Positions 1 through 9,300 of a stretch of DNA of 30,969 nt are shown one piece after another. The stretch covers positions 1 through 30,969 of IMG/VR virus record IMGVR_UViG_3300017788_000107; one strand, given 5' to 3'. This DNA is from a virus. The position numbers were made by a program, and so were the translations under genes. Under the pieces are notes generated by a model. That model saw nothing but the letters and a program-made list of their open reading frames with translations. It made no database searches and was not told where the DNA came from. Position 1 is the first letter of the stretch; the number at the start of each line of letters is the position of its first letter.

Positions 1-1368
1 AGTGGAACCTCGGGTACGAGTGGCAGATCTGGTACAAGTGGAATAAGCGGTACACCTGCTCCGGGTACAATTAATTATAACGCATATCAGTATTCTCCAT
101 CAAACGTTGCACCAACAACTGTTGAAACTGGTTCATTGAAGTTTTTGAATAATAGTACGGGCACCGGTCACATGTATATATCATACTATGACGTTAAAGG
201 AACTGATTATTACACATGGCTTGCTGCCGTTTCTCAAGTGGACAATGCTGTAAAAGGTATTGGTGCGGTCACAAGTATTGCGGATCCAACTTCGTTTACT
301 ATTTTTGAAATAAATGACTTGACGTCTATTAGTGGCAGTCCATGGTTTGATGTTACTATCACCGATATAGCAGCTGGTCCGGGTGATACAATATATGGGA
401 ATGTATCATGTTCTCTATCAATAACACTATCCGCTAACAGTGGTTCAGTTGGTGCAGCAGGTACTTCTGGTACAAGTGGTAGATCTGGAACTTCAGGTAC
501 TTCGGGTACATCTGGTACAACAGGAACCTCGGGTACGTCAGGTACAAGTGGAACTTCGGGTACATCAGGCACAAGTGGAACTTCGGGTGCAAGCGGAACT
601 TCGGGTGTACAAGGTGCACAGGGTGCTGCTGGCACGACTGGAACTTCAGGTACAAGCGGAACTTCGGGTGTACAAGGTGCACAGGGTGCTGCTGGCACGA
701 CTGGAACTTCGGGTACATCAGGCACAAGTGGAACTTCAGGTACAAGCGGAACTTCGGGTGTACAAGGTGCACAGGGTGCTATTGGTACGAGTGGAACCTC
801 GGGTGCAAGCGGAACTTCGGGTAATGCTGGCACAAGTGGAACTTCGGGTGCTCGAGGCACATCGGGTACGAGTGGTGTTGCTGGTACTTCGGGTGTAAGT
901 GGCACTTCTGGTGTAAGTGGCACTTCGGGTGTAAGTGGTACTTCGGGTGTAAGTGGCACTTCGGGTGTACGTGGTGCTCAAGGTGATACTGGTGCACAGG
1001 GTGCTGCAGGTGCTGGTGGTAGTGGAGACGTAACAGGACCAGCAAGTTCACGTGATAACGCTGTGGTTGTGTTTGATGGCACATCGGGTAAAGCAATTAA
1101 GCAGTCAGATTGGACAGCAAGTACGTCTGGAGATTTATATGGTACTTCCGGAAGCATAGGAATGCAGAACGGATTTGTTTACATTCCATCGGGTGCTCAA
1201 GCTGGACCACCAAGTAATACTCCAAGTGGTTATAGCACTTTAACGGGTGGAGACTCCGGGGGAGGACGTGCTCCATTGTATTATGATCGTTTTGCAAGTC
1301 CAAGTAGACTCTATGTCTTTAACGGCAATACTGCATCATGGTGGTATGTTGAACTGACTGAGGTGTGA
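1..1368 (+). CDS. Collagen-like tail fibre/adhesin, 3' part (5' end outside window)
   Basis: The frame is open from base 1, so the gene enters from the left and no true start is visible. The N-terminal residues are Gly-Thr-Ser repeats. They are followed by a globular beta-rich segment (about residues 20-147), a long collagen-like G-x-y tract (about 148-342) and a C-terminal tip of about 113 residues starting GSGDVTGP. That tip opening, followed by a segment like VFDGTSGKAIKQ, is common in phage fibre and short-fibre proteins. The C-terminus is rich in Tyr and Trp. The protein is inferred to be a virion fibre that contacts the host surface. The tract is extremely rich in Ser and Thr, and two glycosyltransferase genes follow directly. 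Fibre identity is well supported by composition and context; the exact T4 counterpart is unknown. Confidence 0.85.
   Translation, partial: SGTSGTSGRSGTSGISGTPAPGTINYNAYQYSPSNVAPTTVETGSLKFLNNSTGTGHMYISYYDVKGTDYYTWLAAVSQVDNAVKGIGAVTSIADPTSFTIFEINDLTSISGSPWFDVTITDIAAGPGDTIYGNVSCSLSITLSANSGSVGAAGTSGTSGRSGTSGTSGTSGTTGTSGTSGTSGTSGTSGTSGTSGASGTSGVQGAQGAAGTTGTSGTSGTSGVQGAQGAAGTTGTSGTSGTSGTSGTSGTSGVQGAQGAIGTSGTSGASGTSGNAGTSGTSGARGTSGTSGVAGTSGVSGTSGVSGTSGVSGTSGVSGTSGVRGAQGDTGAQGAAGAGGSGDVTGPASSRDNAVVVFDGTSGKAIKQSDWTASTSGDLYGTSGSIGMQNGFVYIPSGAQAGPPSNTPSGYSTLTGGDSGGGRAPLYYDRFASPSRLYVFNGNTASWWYVELTEV
442..1026 (+). repeat. Collagen-like GTSG / VQGAQGA coding repeat tract
   Basis: About 195 codons of G-x-y triplets dominated by GTS, with GVQGAQGA blocks starting near 604, 667 and 757. 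At DNA level, 592-654 and 655-717 are 63-bp direct tandem copies differing at one base (21 residues per unit). The tract should be prone to length change by recombination or slippage, and to assembly collapse. Confidence 0.9.
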
Positions 1369-1381
1369 ACTGACTGAGGTG
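1350..1381 (+). repeat. Perfect 16-bp tandem duplication across the fibre stop codon
   Basis: TGAACTGACTGAGGTG occurs at 1350-1365 and again at 1366-1381. The stop codon TGA (1366-1368) is the first three bases of the second copy. The unit length is not a multiple of three, so the second copy is read as a stop. This looks like a recent slippage duplication. Confidence 0.85.
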
Positions 1382-1405
1382 GTGTGACCGTAAAATAAAA
1401 GTTAT

Positions 1406-1455
1406 GATCGTCAACAATAAGTGAGAATTAAAATAAATCTTATTTGTTGGCGATC
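1406..1455 (+). other. Imperfect inverted repeat between fibre and glycosyltransferase genes
   Basis: GATCGTCAACAATAAG (1406-1421) faces CTTATTTGTTGGCGATC (1439-1455). The arms pair with one G-T wobble and one bulged base around a 17-nt AT-rich loop. No T-run follows, so a classic intrinsic terminator is not supported. It could be an mRNA-stabilising or regulatory hairpin about 15 nt before the next start codon. Confidence 0.5.
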
Positions 1456-1470
1456 ACTATTATATAGTAA

Positions 1471-3948
1471 ATGAGTTATAAGATATTATTTGTTACACCG
1501 CATCTATCAACTGGTGGATGTCCTCAATATTTGTTGAAGAAAATACAATTGTTGAAGGACATCCACCAAGTTTACTGTGTAGAGTATCATGATTATGGAG
1601 AATGGTTCAATGTACAAAAGACACAAGTGCGTGATACATTGAAGTCCAACTATTTTGTTTTGAAGGACAATAAGCTTGAGTTGGTGAACATAATAAGCAC
1701 TGTGCAACCCGACATTATTCATTTTGAAGAAATGCCGGAATATTTTATGTCGGACGATGTTACACGTAAGATATATGTGAATGACCGCAAGTATTTTATT
1801 GTTGAAACGTCACATGATAGCAGTTTTAATGTAGGATCCAAACGATTTTTTCCTGATAGGTTTGTGTTTGTGAGTGAGTATCAAAAGCGTGCGTTGAGTT
1901 CGTTGCAAATATCATCGCATGTTGTGGAGTATCCTATTTTAAAGAAATCACGAGCAATTGATAGAAATAGTAAGTTGGTTGAAATGGAGTTGAACCCCGA
2001 TTTGTTTCATGTGGTTAATGTGGGATTGTTTTCTCCTAGAAAAAATCAATCGGAAATTATTGAATATGCTCGAAAGATGATCAAAGAACCGATTCAGTTT
2101 CATTTTGTTGGCAATACTGCTGGTAATTTCAAGGATTATTGGGAACCGTTGTTGAAAGATTTGCCAAGCAATTGTAAGGTGTGGGGTGAACGTAAAGATG
2201 TGGATCGTTTTTATGAATGTATGGATTTGTTTTTGTTTACCAGTCGTGGACACAACAATGACAAAGAAACCAGTCCTATTGTAATACGAGAAGCTATTAG
2301 TTATCAGATACCGTCGTTGATATATAATTTGCCGGTATATTTGAATATGTATGACAAATATAAAAACATATCATATTTGAACAATGATTTGAATGTGAAT
2401 GTTGATACAATACGTTCGTATTTAAAAAAAAATGAAATAAGTTCGAATGCGGTGATTAAAAACAATGTTGCGTTGCATGCTTATGTAGTATCAGCATATC
2501 CCAACACCAATGTTGGTGAATCTACTACTATACAGTGTTTAAATGCGTTACAAAACTCGCATAAAATACTAACCACACATTATAAAGAAAACCATGAAAA
2601 GTTTAATAATGTTGCTGACACTGTTGTTTTTGATGAAAACAATCCTATAATCAAACATACATTTTATTGCAACTATTGGTATACCGGAGCAAATTTTCGT
2701 TGTGATTTGAATTTGAGAGCCAATAACAACAACAACTATCATGGACTTGCTGTGTGGACCAATTATCAAAACGGCATTCGTAAATCCAAAGAATTTGGAT
2801 ACAAATATAGTGTATGTTTAAATTACGATATTGTTTTGCATTCAGATGATGTAAAGAGTGTTGAAGAAATGGTGAATCAATTGGAAACCAATCAACGCAA
2901 AGGATATTTTATACATGAGAAAAAGGACGAGGGAGATACATTAAAGACCGTATTTTTTATAATTGACAACGATTACTTTTTATCAAAGTTTGATGTTGTA
3001 ACAAACGAACAACAATATAATGCTAGTATCAAAAAGAACGAAAGTCCGTCAAATAGTCTTGAAAATTATGTGTATTATTGTTTGAAATCGTGTTTGAACG
3101 ATTTGCAACTTACTACACAAACTGAAGATATATTGTTTCCCAAAAGCAATTTGAATTCATTTTCTTGTGTTGAATATTTTTCTGTGATACCAAATTCAGA
3201 CAACAAAACTTTTGTGGTATGGAAGAGTTCTAGCAACACAAACGACAATAAAAATGTGGTAATTGATATATCTGAAAACGATAAGGTTATAAACAAAATA
3301 GGATACTTACAAAGAGATTCTTATTGTTTTTATCATACAGTTGATTTTAAACCAAATTGTTCTTATGCAGTTAATTTGCGTGAATATAATTCCAATTGTG
3401 AATTGATCAACAAAAATGTTGTTGAGTTTGATAATATATCAAAGTTGAATGATGCTGGAAAATTTACGATGTTAAACACAAATGTTTCTTTATCTATAAA
3501 GACATCATCCAAGTTCAATTTGCATCATTATAACTTTAAAAACGAATCATTGGCATATGTTTCCAACTTAGTGGAAAAGGGTTTGATATATAGATCGCAT
3601 TTGAATTGCAATGAAGTTGATATTTTTAAAACGATAAACAATTATAATGAAAGTCATATCATTTTTAAAAATGTTAAGTTATCTGTGACGGTGGATGAGT
3701 TTATGTGTACTATACATAATGCAAGAGAATATATGTATGATAACGATTTGATACTTGTTGCATTAGAATCCTCTGGAGGTGCTGTTGGTGGTATTTCTAA
3801 TTTTTATAAGTCAAAAGGTCACAGACCGGTATCTGCATATTTAATCAACAACAACTATCTTTCTACATTTAAAACAATTGGTTCTATGAGTGAACTGAAT
3901 AGTTATTTGAAAGGATATTGTGTAAATTCAGTTATTAATATATTATGA
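1471..3948 (+). CDS. Large multidomain glycosyltransferase (GT4-like N-terminal domain)
   Basis: 825 residues. The N-terminal half (about 1-315) looks like a GT-B, GT4-family glycosyltransferase. It has an opening like KILFVTPHLSTGG, a nucleotide-sugar domain beginning VVNVGLFSPRKN (about 181-192), and an E-x7-E motif at E266 and E274 in KETSPIVIREA. A second region starts near residue 332 (VALHAYVVSAYPNTNVGES) and has an acidic NYDIVLHSDD segment at about 451-460 that could be a GT-A-type site, but I cannot assign it to a family. The C-terminal ~265 residues are beta-rich and unrecognised. The start has no Shine-Dalgarno. The stop overlaps the next gene's start by four bases (ATGA), so the two are coupled. 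The acceptor is unknown; the upstream repeat-rich fibre is a natural candidate. Confidence 0.75.
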   Translation: MSYKILFVTPHLSTGGCPQYLLKKIQLLKDIHQVYCVEYHDYGEWFNVQKTQVRDTLKSNYFVLKDNKLELVNIISTVQPDIIHFEEMPEYFMSDDVTRKIYVNDRKYFIVETSHDSSFNVGSKRFFPDRFVFVSEYQKRALSSLQISSHVVEYPILKKSRAIDRNSKLVEMELNPDLFHVVNVGLFSPRKNQSEIIEYARKMIKEPIQFHFVGNTAGNFKDYWEPLLKDLPSNCKVWGERKDVDRFYECMDLFLFTSRGHNNDKETSPIVIREAISYQIPSLIYNLPVYLNMYDKYKNISYLNNDLNVNVDTIRSYLKKNEISSNAVIKNNVALHAYVVSAYPNTNVGESTTIQCLNALQNSHKILTTHYKENHEKFNNVADTVVFDENNPIIKHTFYCNYWYTGANFRCDLNLRANNNNNYHGLAVWTNYQNGIRKSKEFGYKYSVCLNYDIVLHSDDVKSVEEMVNQLETNQRKGYFIHEKKDEGDTLKTVFFIIDNDYFLSKFDVVTNEQQYNASIKKNESPSNSLENYVYYCLKSCLNDLQLTTQTEDILFPKSNLNSFSCVEYFSVIPNSDNKTFVVWKSSSNTNDNKNVVIDISENDKVINKIGYLQRDSYCFYHTVDFKPNCSYAVNLREYNSNCELINKNVVEFDNISKLNDAGKFTMLNTNVSLSIKTSSKFNLHHYNFKNESLAYVSNLVEKGLIYRSHLNCNEVDIFKTINNYNESHIIFKNVKLSVTVDEFMCTIHNAREYMYDNDLILVALESSGGAVGGISNFYKSKGHRPVSAYLINNNYLSTFKTIGSMSELNSYLKGYCVNSVINIL

Positions 3949-6053
3949 GAATTTGTCAAGTTACACCGGGATTGATTTCTATTCCTCCAAACGGATGGGG
4001 TGCTATTGAAAAGATTATTTGGGAATACAAATTGTGTTTAGAAAAAGCAGGTCACACATGTGATATTTTGTATTTGGATCAAGTAAAGTCTGCTGATTAT
4101 GATGTGGTTCATATACATGTTGCTAATCTTGCATTATTGGCACACGAACGTGGTATACCATATGTATTTACCATGCACGATCATCATACAGAGGTATATG
4201 GCAACACATCTGCATTATATAAGCAGAACCGTGATGCTATGGAAAAGTCGTTAATATCGTTTGTACCCGCACAACATTTGGTACCATATTTCAACAGTAA
4301 ACGCGTAAAGTATTTGCGTCACGGTGTCAATAGTTCATTTTTTACATATGGAACACCACATAATAAAAAGCACAAACTATTGTGTGTTGGGCGAAATGGT
4401 TTGTCACAAAATATGTCATTTGACCGTAAGGGTTTTGTGTATGCTATTGAAGCTGCACGTAAACACGATTTGGAAATAACGATTGCTGGTCCAAGTGCTA
4501 ACAAAGAATTTTTTGAAAAGAACAGTGACTATAAACCATATGACAAGTTGAATTTTATTTATGATTTGAACGAAGAACAACTTGTTAAGGTGTATCAGGA
4601 TCATACCATCTTTTTGCATCCATCTTCAGTTGAAGCTGGTCATCCCAATTTGACATTGATGGAAGCATTATCATGTGCTCTTCCCGTTGTAGCTACATAT
4701 GATGCAGATGCATTGCCTGGCATGGTCAAGATTGAACGTAGTGTAGATTCGGTGTATGATGGAATACATACTGCGATGCAGAATTACGTAGAATTGCGTA
4801 GACTGGGTGTAGAGTATGCTCAAAACAATGACTGGAACAATGTGGTTGCTGATATAATAAGTGAGTATCGTCGAGTTGATGAATATCGTATGACCAATGA
4901 ATTGAATGAGATATATGATATTACAACCGGTGGCAATAAACAAAAACAAAATGCTAGAATAGAGTTGGATTGTACGGCCGGTTGTCAGGTTACTATTACT
5001 GGTGGAGATCCTTCATTAAAGTATAATTTCAATTTTATTGATGATAGTACCGGCGATAGTTTGTTTTCTGGTACCATGAATACCAATGAATGGTCACGTT
5101 GTACAATCAAACGTTATGTGCCATATCGTGTCAAAATCAATTGTTCGGAAAATGTAATTTTGGATGAAAAAATCAATTTAAAAGACAAAAACGTTCTTAT
5201 TTGTTTGGATACTAAGTCGTTGGGTGATTGTTTGGCGTGGTTTCCGTATGTTGAAGAGTTTCGTAAAACACATCAATGTAAGATGTTTTGTTCAACCAAC
5301 TGGGACGAGTTGTTTAAAAACAATTATCCAGAAATAACCTTTTTGCCGTTGAATTGGTCGGGTAATTTTTTTGCAATTTACAACATTGGCTGTTATCCTG
5401 ATAAACAACGTTCGTTGTTTTCGTATAAAGAAGTTACGTTGCAACGTTTGGCATCATCTATATTGGGATTGAATCATGTGGAAGTTGTGCCCAATACAGT
5501 TGTTTTGAATAAAGATCGAAGAATAGCTGAAAAGTATGTGTGTTTTGGTACACATTCTACGTCACAGGCTAAGTTTTGGAACAATCCCAATGGTTGGCAG
5601 GATGTATGTAACTATTTGAACAGTATTGGTTTGAAGCCGGTATTGGTTCAAAAAGAATCACATCCGGGATTTGAAGGTTGTATCAACATGTCTGGTGAGG
5701 CGAGCATACATGATACTATAAATTTATTGTATAACAGTGAATTTTTCATAGGGTTAGGGTCTGGATTATCATGGTTGGCGTGGTCGTTACGTAAGCCGGT
5801 GATATTGGTTAGTGGATTTAGTTTGCCTATGAGTGAGTTTTATACTTCATATCGTGTTATTAATACAAATGTATGTCATGGTTGTTGGAATAGTCATGAT
5901 TTTGACAAAGGCAACTGGAATTGGTGTCCAAAACATGAAAATACACCGCGCATGTTTGAATGCAGTGCGCAAATTTCTTCACAGATGGTGACGAATCAAA
6001 TTGATAAATTGGTTGTAAACGAAAAGATATTTACAGACAAACAAAATCAGTAA
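3945..6053 (+). CDS. GT4 glycosyltransferase fused to a TibC/AAH-like autotransporter heptosyltransferase
   Basis: 702 residues in two enzymatic parts. Residues 1-330 are a GT4 domain: N-terminal MRICQVTPG, a GWGAIEKI loop, and EAGHPNLTLMEALSCALPVV at 230-249. Residues about 335-692 match the bacterial autotransporter heptosyltransferase family (TibC, AAH). A beta-rich N-terminal piece is followed by LDTKSLGDCLAWFPYVEEFR (421-440), FCSTNWDELF (448-457), FGTHSTSQAKFWN (534-546), FIGLGSGLSWLAW (601-613) and LVSGFSLPMSEF (621-632). Cysteines 644, 647, 661 and 673 reproduce the C-x2-C...C...C cluster that binds iron in TibC. Known family members transfer heptose from ADP-heptose to Ser/Thr of repeat-containing autotransporters. 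The gene overlaps the preceding glycosyltransferase by 4 bp. Family call is strong; donor and acceptor in this phage are inferred. Confidence 0.85.
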   Translation: MRICQVTPGLISIPPNGWGAIEKIIWEYKLCLEKAGHTCDILYLDQVKSADYDVVHIHVANLALLAHERGIPYVFTMHDHHTEVYGNTSALYKQNRDAMEKSLISFVPAQHLVPYFNSKRVKYLRHGVNSSFFTYGTPHNKKHKLLCVGRNGLSQNMSFDRKGFVYAIEAARKHDLEITIAGPSANKEFFEKNSDYKPYDKLNFIYDLNEEQLVKVYQDHTIFLHPSSVEAGHPNLTLMEALSCALPVVATYDADALPGMVKIERSVDSVYDGIHTAMQNYVELRRLGVEYAQNNDWNNVVADIISEYRRVDEYRMTNELNEIYDITTGGNKQKQNARIELDCTAGCQVTITGGDPSLKYNFNFIDDSTGDSLFSGTMNTNEWSRCTIKRYVPYRVKINCSENVILDEKINLKDKNVLICLDTKSLGDCLAWFPYVEEFRKTHQCKMFCSTNWDELFKNNYPEITFLPLNWSGNFFAIYNIGCYPDKQRSLFSYKEVTLQRLASSILGLNHVEVVPNTVVLNKDRRIAEKYVCFGTHSTSQAKFWNNPNGWQDVCNYLNSIGLKPVLVQKESHPGFEGCINMSGEASIHDTINLLYNSEFFIGLGSGLSWLAWSLRKPVILVSGFSLPMSEFYTSYRVINTNVCHGCWNSHDFDKGNWNWCPKHENTPRMFECSAQISSQMVTNQIDKLVVNEKIFTDKQNQ

Positions 6054-6303
6054 TTTGTCAACAAAATCGACCTATTTTTAACAAAAATCGTCAAAAATTT
6101 GAGTTTTTGATACATCTATTTGTTTTTTTATAATAACTTGTATGCACAAAAATAATTTCGATTGTTGATTAACAACGCAAACTTTTTTTAAAAAGTAGCC
6201 TTAAAATATAAATATCTAGTCTTTCAAATTTTTAGAAATATTTATATTTAGAGTTTTTTGTACGCGTAGTACATAAAACAATCAATTGAAAGGAATTTAG
6301 CAT
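6054..6303. other. AT-rich promoter region upstream of tail sheath
   Basis: 250 bp with no convincing gene. It contains an exact late-promoter octamer and a perfect 12-bp inverted repeat, AAATATAAATAT (6204-6215) against ATATTTATATTT (6238-6249), with a 22-nt spacer. The octamer lies in the left arm and its reverse complement TATTTATA (6239-6246) in the right arm. An AAGGA Shine-Dalgarno precedes the sheath ATG, one of few in this window. Confidence 0.7.
6207..6214 (+). promoter_or_regulatory. T4-type late promoter (TATAAATA) for tail sheath
   Basis: Exact match to the T4 late-promoter octamer TATAAATA, 90 bp upstream of the sheath start. In T4 this element is used by the sigma-like gp55 with gp33 and the gp45 clamp. 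No copy of those proteins is visible here, so use by an equivalent factor is inferred. Confidence 0.65.
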
Positions 6304-9300
6304 ATGCCAATTACAGAAGGGGGTACGTTTACTCCACACGACAATATTGTAAGTCCAGGCGTTTTCAGCAGAGAAAACGATTTATCGGGACTCGCTCAGG
6401 GCGTTGCTGATATTGGTGGTGCAGTAGTTGCTCCCTTCCCAAAGGGGCCCGGCTTTGCACCTACAATTGTCACCAGTGTAGCTGAGTTGGAAGAAAAATT
6501 CGGTGTAGCGGACGGTGTTTATTACGGTCCATACACAGCCAAAGAATACTTAAAGGAACAAGGTTTAGTAACGGTGTGCCGTGTAGGCGCATTGACCGGA
6601 TACAAACAAGACAATCCATTTGTCATTTACGCAATCCCCGGTTACTATGATCGTGAAACCGAAAGCGGTTCATTTACTGCTTTAGAAACTAGCGACTCAT
6701 CATATCTCGCTCTTGATCCAAACGACGTTACTGTGAACGTTCAATATGTTAGTTCCAGTGGTGTCGAAACATTAACACTCACCGGTAGTTTGTACGCAAA
6801 CTTCGAAACATGTTCGTTTTCACAATACGATCCTCCAGGCACAACCGGCAACAAAACATACACCACACGTTATATAGGTGATGTACATCTTGATTTCGGT
6901 TCTTCGGAATTTGTTATCAGCTCCAGTTTGCAGGGTGATAATACACTATCAGCTGAAACCAAATTGTTGCGTGCTCTTGCTGAACAAGATGGTGAATTCT
7001 CTGGCAGTTTAGCATCTGGTACATTGGTTAAGTTGAGTGACGACTTTCCAGTATCAGGATTAGCTGTTGATGTGATACTTGAAAATATTGAGTTCAAGAA
7101 GTATCGTCCAGCTGGTAGTTGCGGTGTTCAAATTCAAATTACTTGTGACATTACAGGTAGTTTTGGTAAGTTTACTACGTTCAATGCTACTGACATCAGT
7201 GGCGGTGATCCGTGTGCACCTGCTGCAACACGTGAAAGTGTGGTTCTTGCTGTATTGGCAAACACACAAAACGCAACTATACAATCTGATGCAAACAATA
7301 AGTTGGCACAACTTGTATACGGTTTTGAAGGTTCAGTGTTGAGCAAAAAGGTTGCAACTTCTGGATTGTATAGTGGTAGTGTAGATCCAACCGCACAAGA
7401 TTATGTTCTTGATTTGCGTTACAACATTAACGGTAGCAGTGGAAGTTATGGTATCTATGAGTTTTCTTTGGATCCAGCAAGTTCCAACTATATTACCAAC
7501 GTGTTTGGTTCAATTGCAACCGCAGGTGATCCAACCAAACAAGTTGCTGGTCAAAAGATTGAAGCAGCTTATTTGTACAATATCTTCCAAGATACAATTG
7601 CTCGTATTGTACAAGAAGCAACTGATCCATCTGATGGTTGGTTGATTGTTGGCAGCGAAGCACCATATACACCATCTGTGGGTGCAAACAAACTCACATT
7701 CTATGGAAATCCAATGAAGTTGACCGACGACTATGGATACGCACCAACAACTGGTGATAGTGATTTCAGTTTGAAGTGGGCAACAACACCTTGGGTAAAT
7801 TCTCAAAAGGTTGCTCCATTCCAAGGTTCAACTGACCTTACCGCAACACCACAACGTTTTCCATTGTTCCGTGTACACACATTGTCTGATGGAACCAATA
7901 CAAACACTTCCTACAAGGTTGAAATTAGCGACGTTAAACTCGCTGGAACCGTGCCAGGCAGTGATTACGGTTCATTTACGTTGAGTGTACGTAAGTTCAG
8001 TGATACAGACAAGAGTCCAAAGTATTTGGAACGTTTCCAAAACTTGAATCTTGATCCAGACAGCAGCAATTTTATTGCTCGTCGTATTGGTGATCGTTAC
8101 AACTATATTGCTTACTCTGGCAAGATTATTGAGTTCGGTACTTACAACAACTTGAGTAAGTATATTCGTATCGAAATGACTGAAAACAACTATCCAGACA
8201 GCGCAGTACCATATGGTTTTGACGCACTTGCCACACCAATGGGTGGCAATTTGGGTGGATATTTGCCACCAGTTCAATATAGTCGTGCTTCAACATACAC
8301 TACGGCTCCGGGTAAATATTCATCGGGTATTGTATTTGGTGAACCGCCAGTGGGTGCAGATGATGATTTGTTGGCATTGTATCCAACATCATCTGTAGAC
8401 ACTTACAGTGTGCATCGTGACAATCTTCAGTATTTTGCACCGCTACCTGCTTATGAAGGATTTACTTCAATTGGCAATAACGTGGTGTTTGACCTTGAAG
8501 AAGGTGATGCATACAATCCAACAGGTTCAAAACATCCAGACGTTCAAAACGATAGTGGTGGTGTTCCATCAACATACGAAGCTGCATACGAATCAACACG
8601 TGTGAAGATGCGTAAGTTTATCTTTGGTTTCCAAGGTGGATTTGATGGTCAATCACCAGCAATTCCAATCAATGTTGGATCTGATATCATTCCGGGTAAC
8701 ACCCAAGGTTTGAACTGTACCAATATTACAAGTCCAGGCAGTGTTGCTTATAGACAGTGTATTGGTGCGTTGGGTAATGCTGACGAGTTTGATATCAACA
8801 TGATTGTAACTCCGGGTATTTTCTATCAACACCACAGTTATGTGGCACAGTTGGTAATTGATACCGTCGAAGCACGTGGTGATTGTTTCTACATCATGGA
8901 TAACGTGGTGTTCCCTAAGAGCAATCAAAGTACCGGCTTGATTGATGCTGCAGTAAACATTGCTGCAAACATCGACAGCAGTTACGTCGCAACATACTAT
9001 CCATGGATCAAGATTCTTGACACTAATTTGAACAAGATTGTTAGTGTACCACCTTCAGTAATCTTGCCAGCAGTTTATGCTGCCAACGACAAGGCTTCTG
9101 CTGAATGGTTCGCTCCGGCTGGTTTGAATCGTGGTGGTATCACACAAGCTGTTCAAGTTCTTGACAGAACCACACACGCTGAACGTGATACGTTATATGA
9201 AGGTCGTGTCAACCCTATCGCAGCATTCCCCGGTCAGGGTATTTGTGTATGGGGTCAAAAGACTCTTCAAGTTGCACCAAGTGCGCTTGACAGAATCAAT

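Noticed and set aside
234-959. Long minus-strand ORF rich in Pro-Glu-Val opposite the fibre gene
   Set aside because: It is the mirror of the Gly-Thr-Ser DNA repeats; the plus-strand reading has a globular N-terminal segment and a recognisable fibre tip.
1-1368. Diversity-generating retroelement acting on the fibre
   Set aside because: No reverse transcriptase, template repeat or variable C-type lectin end is visible; the window edge cuts the gene, so only the visible part is excluded.
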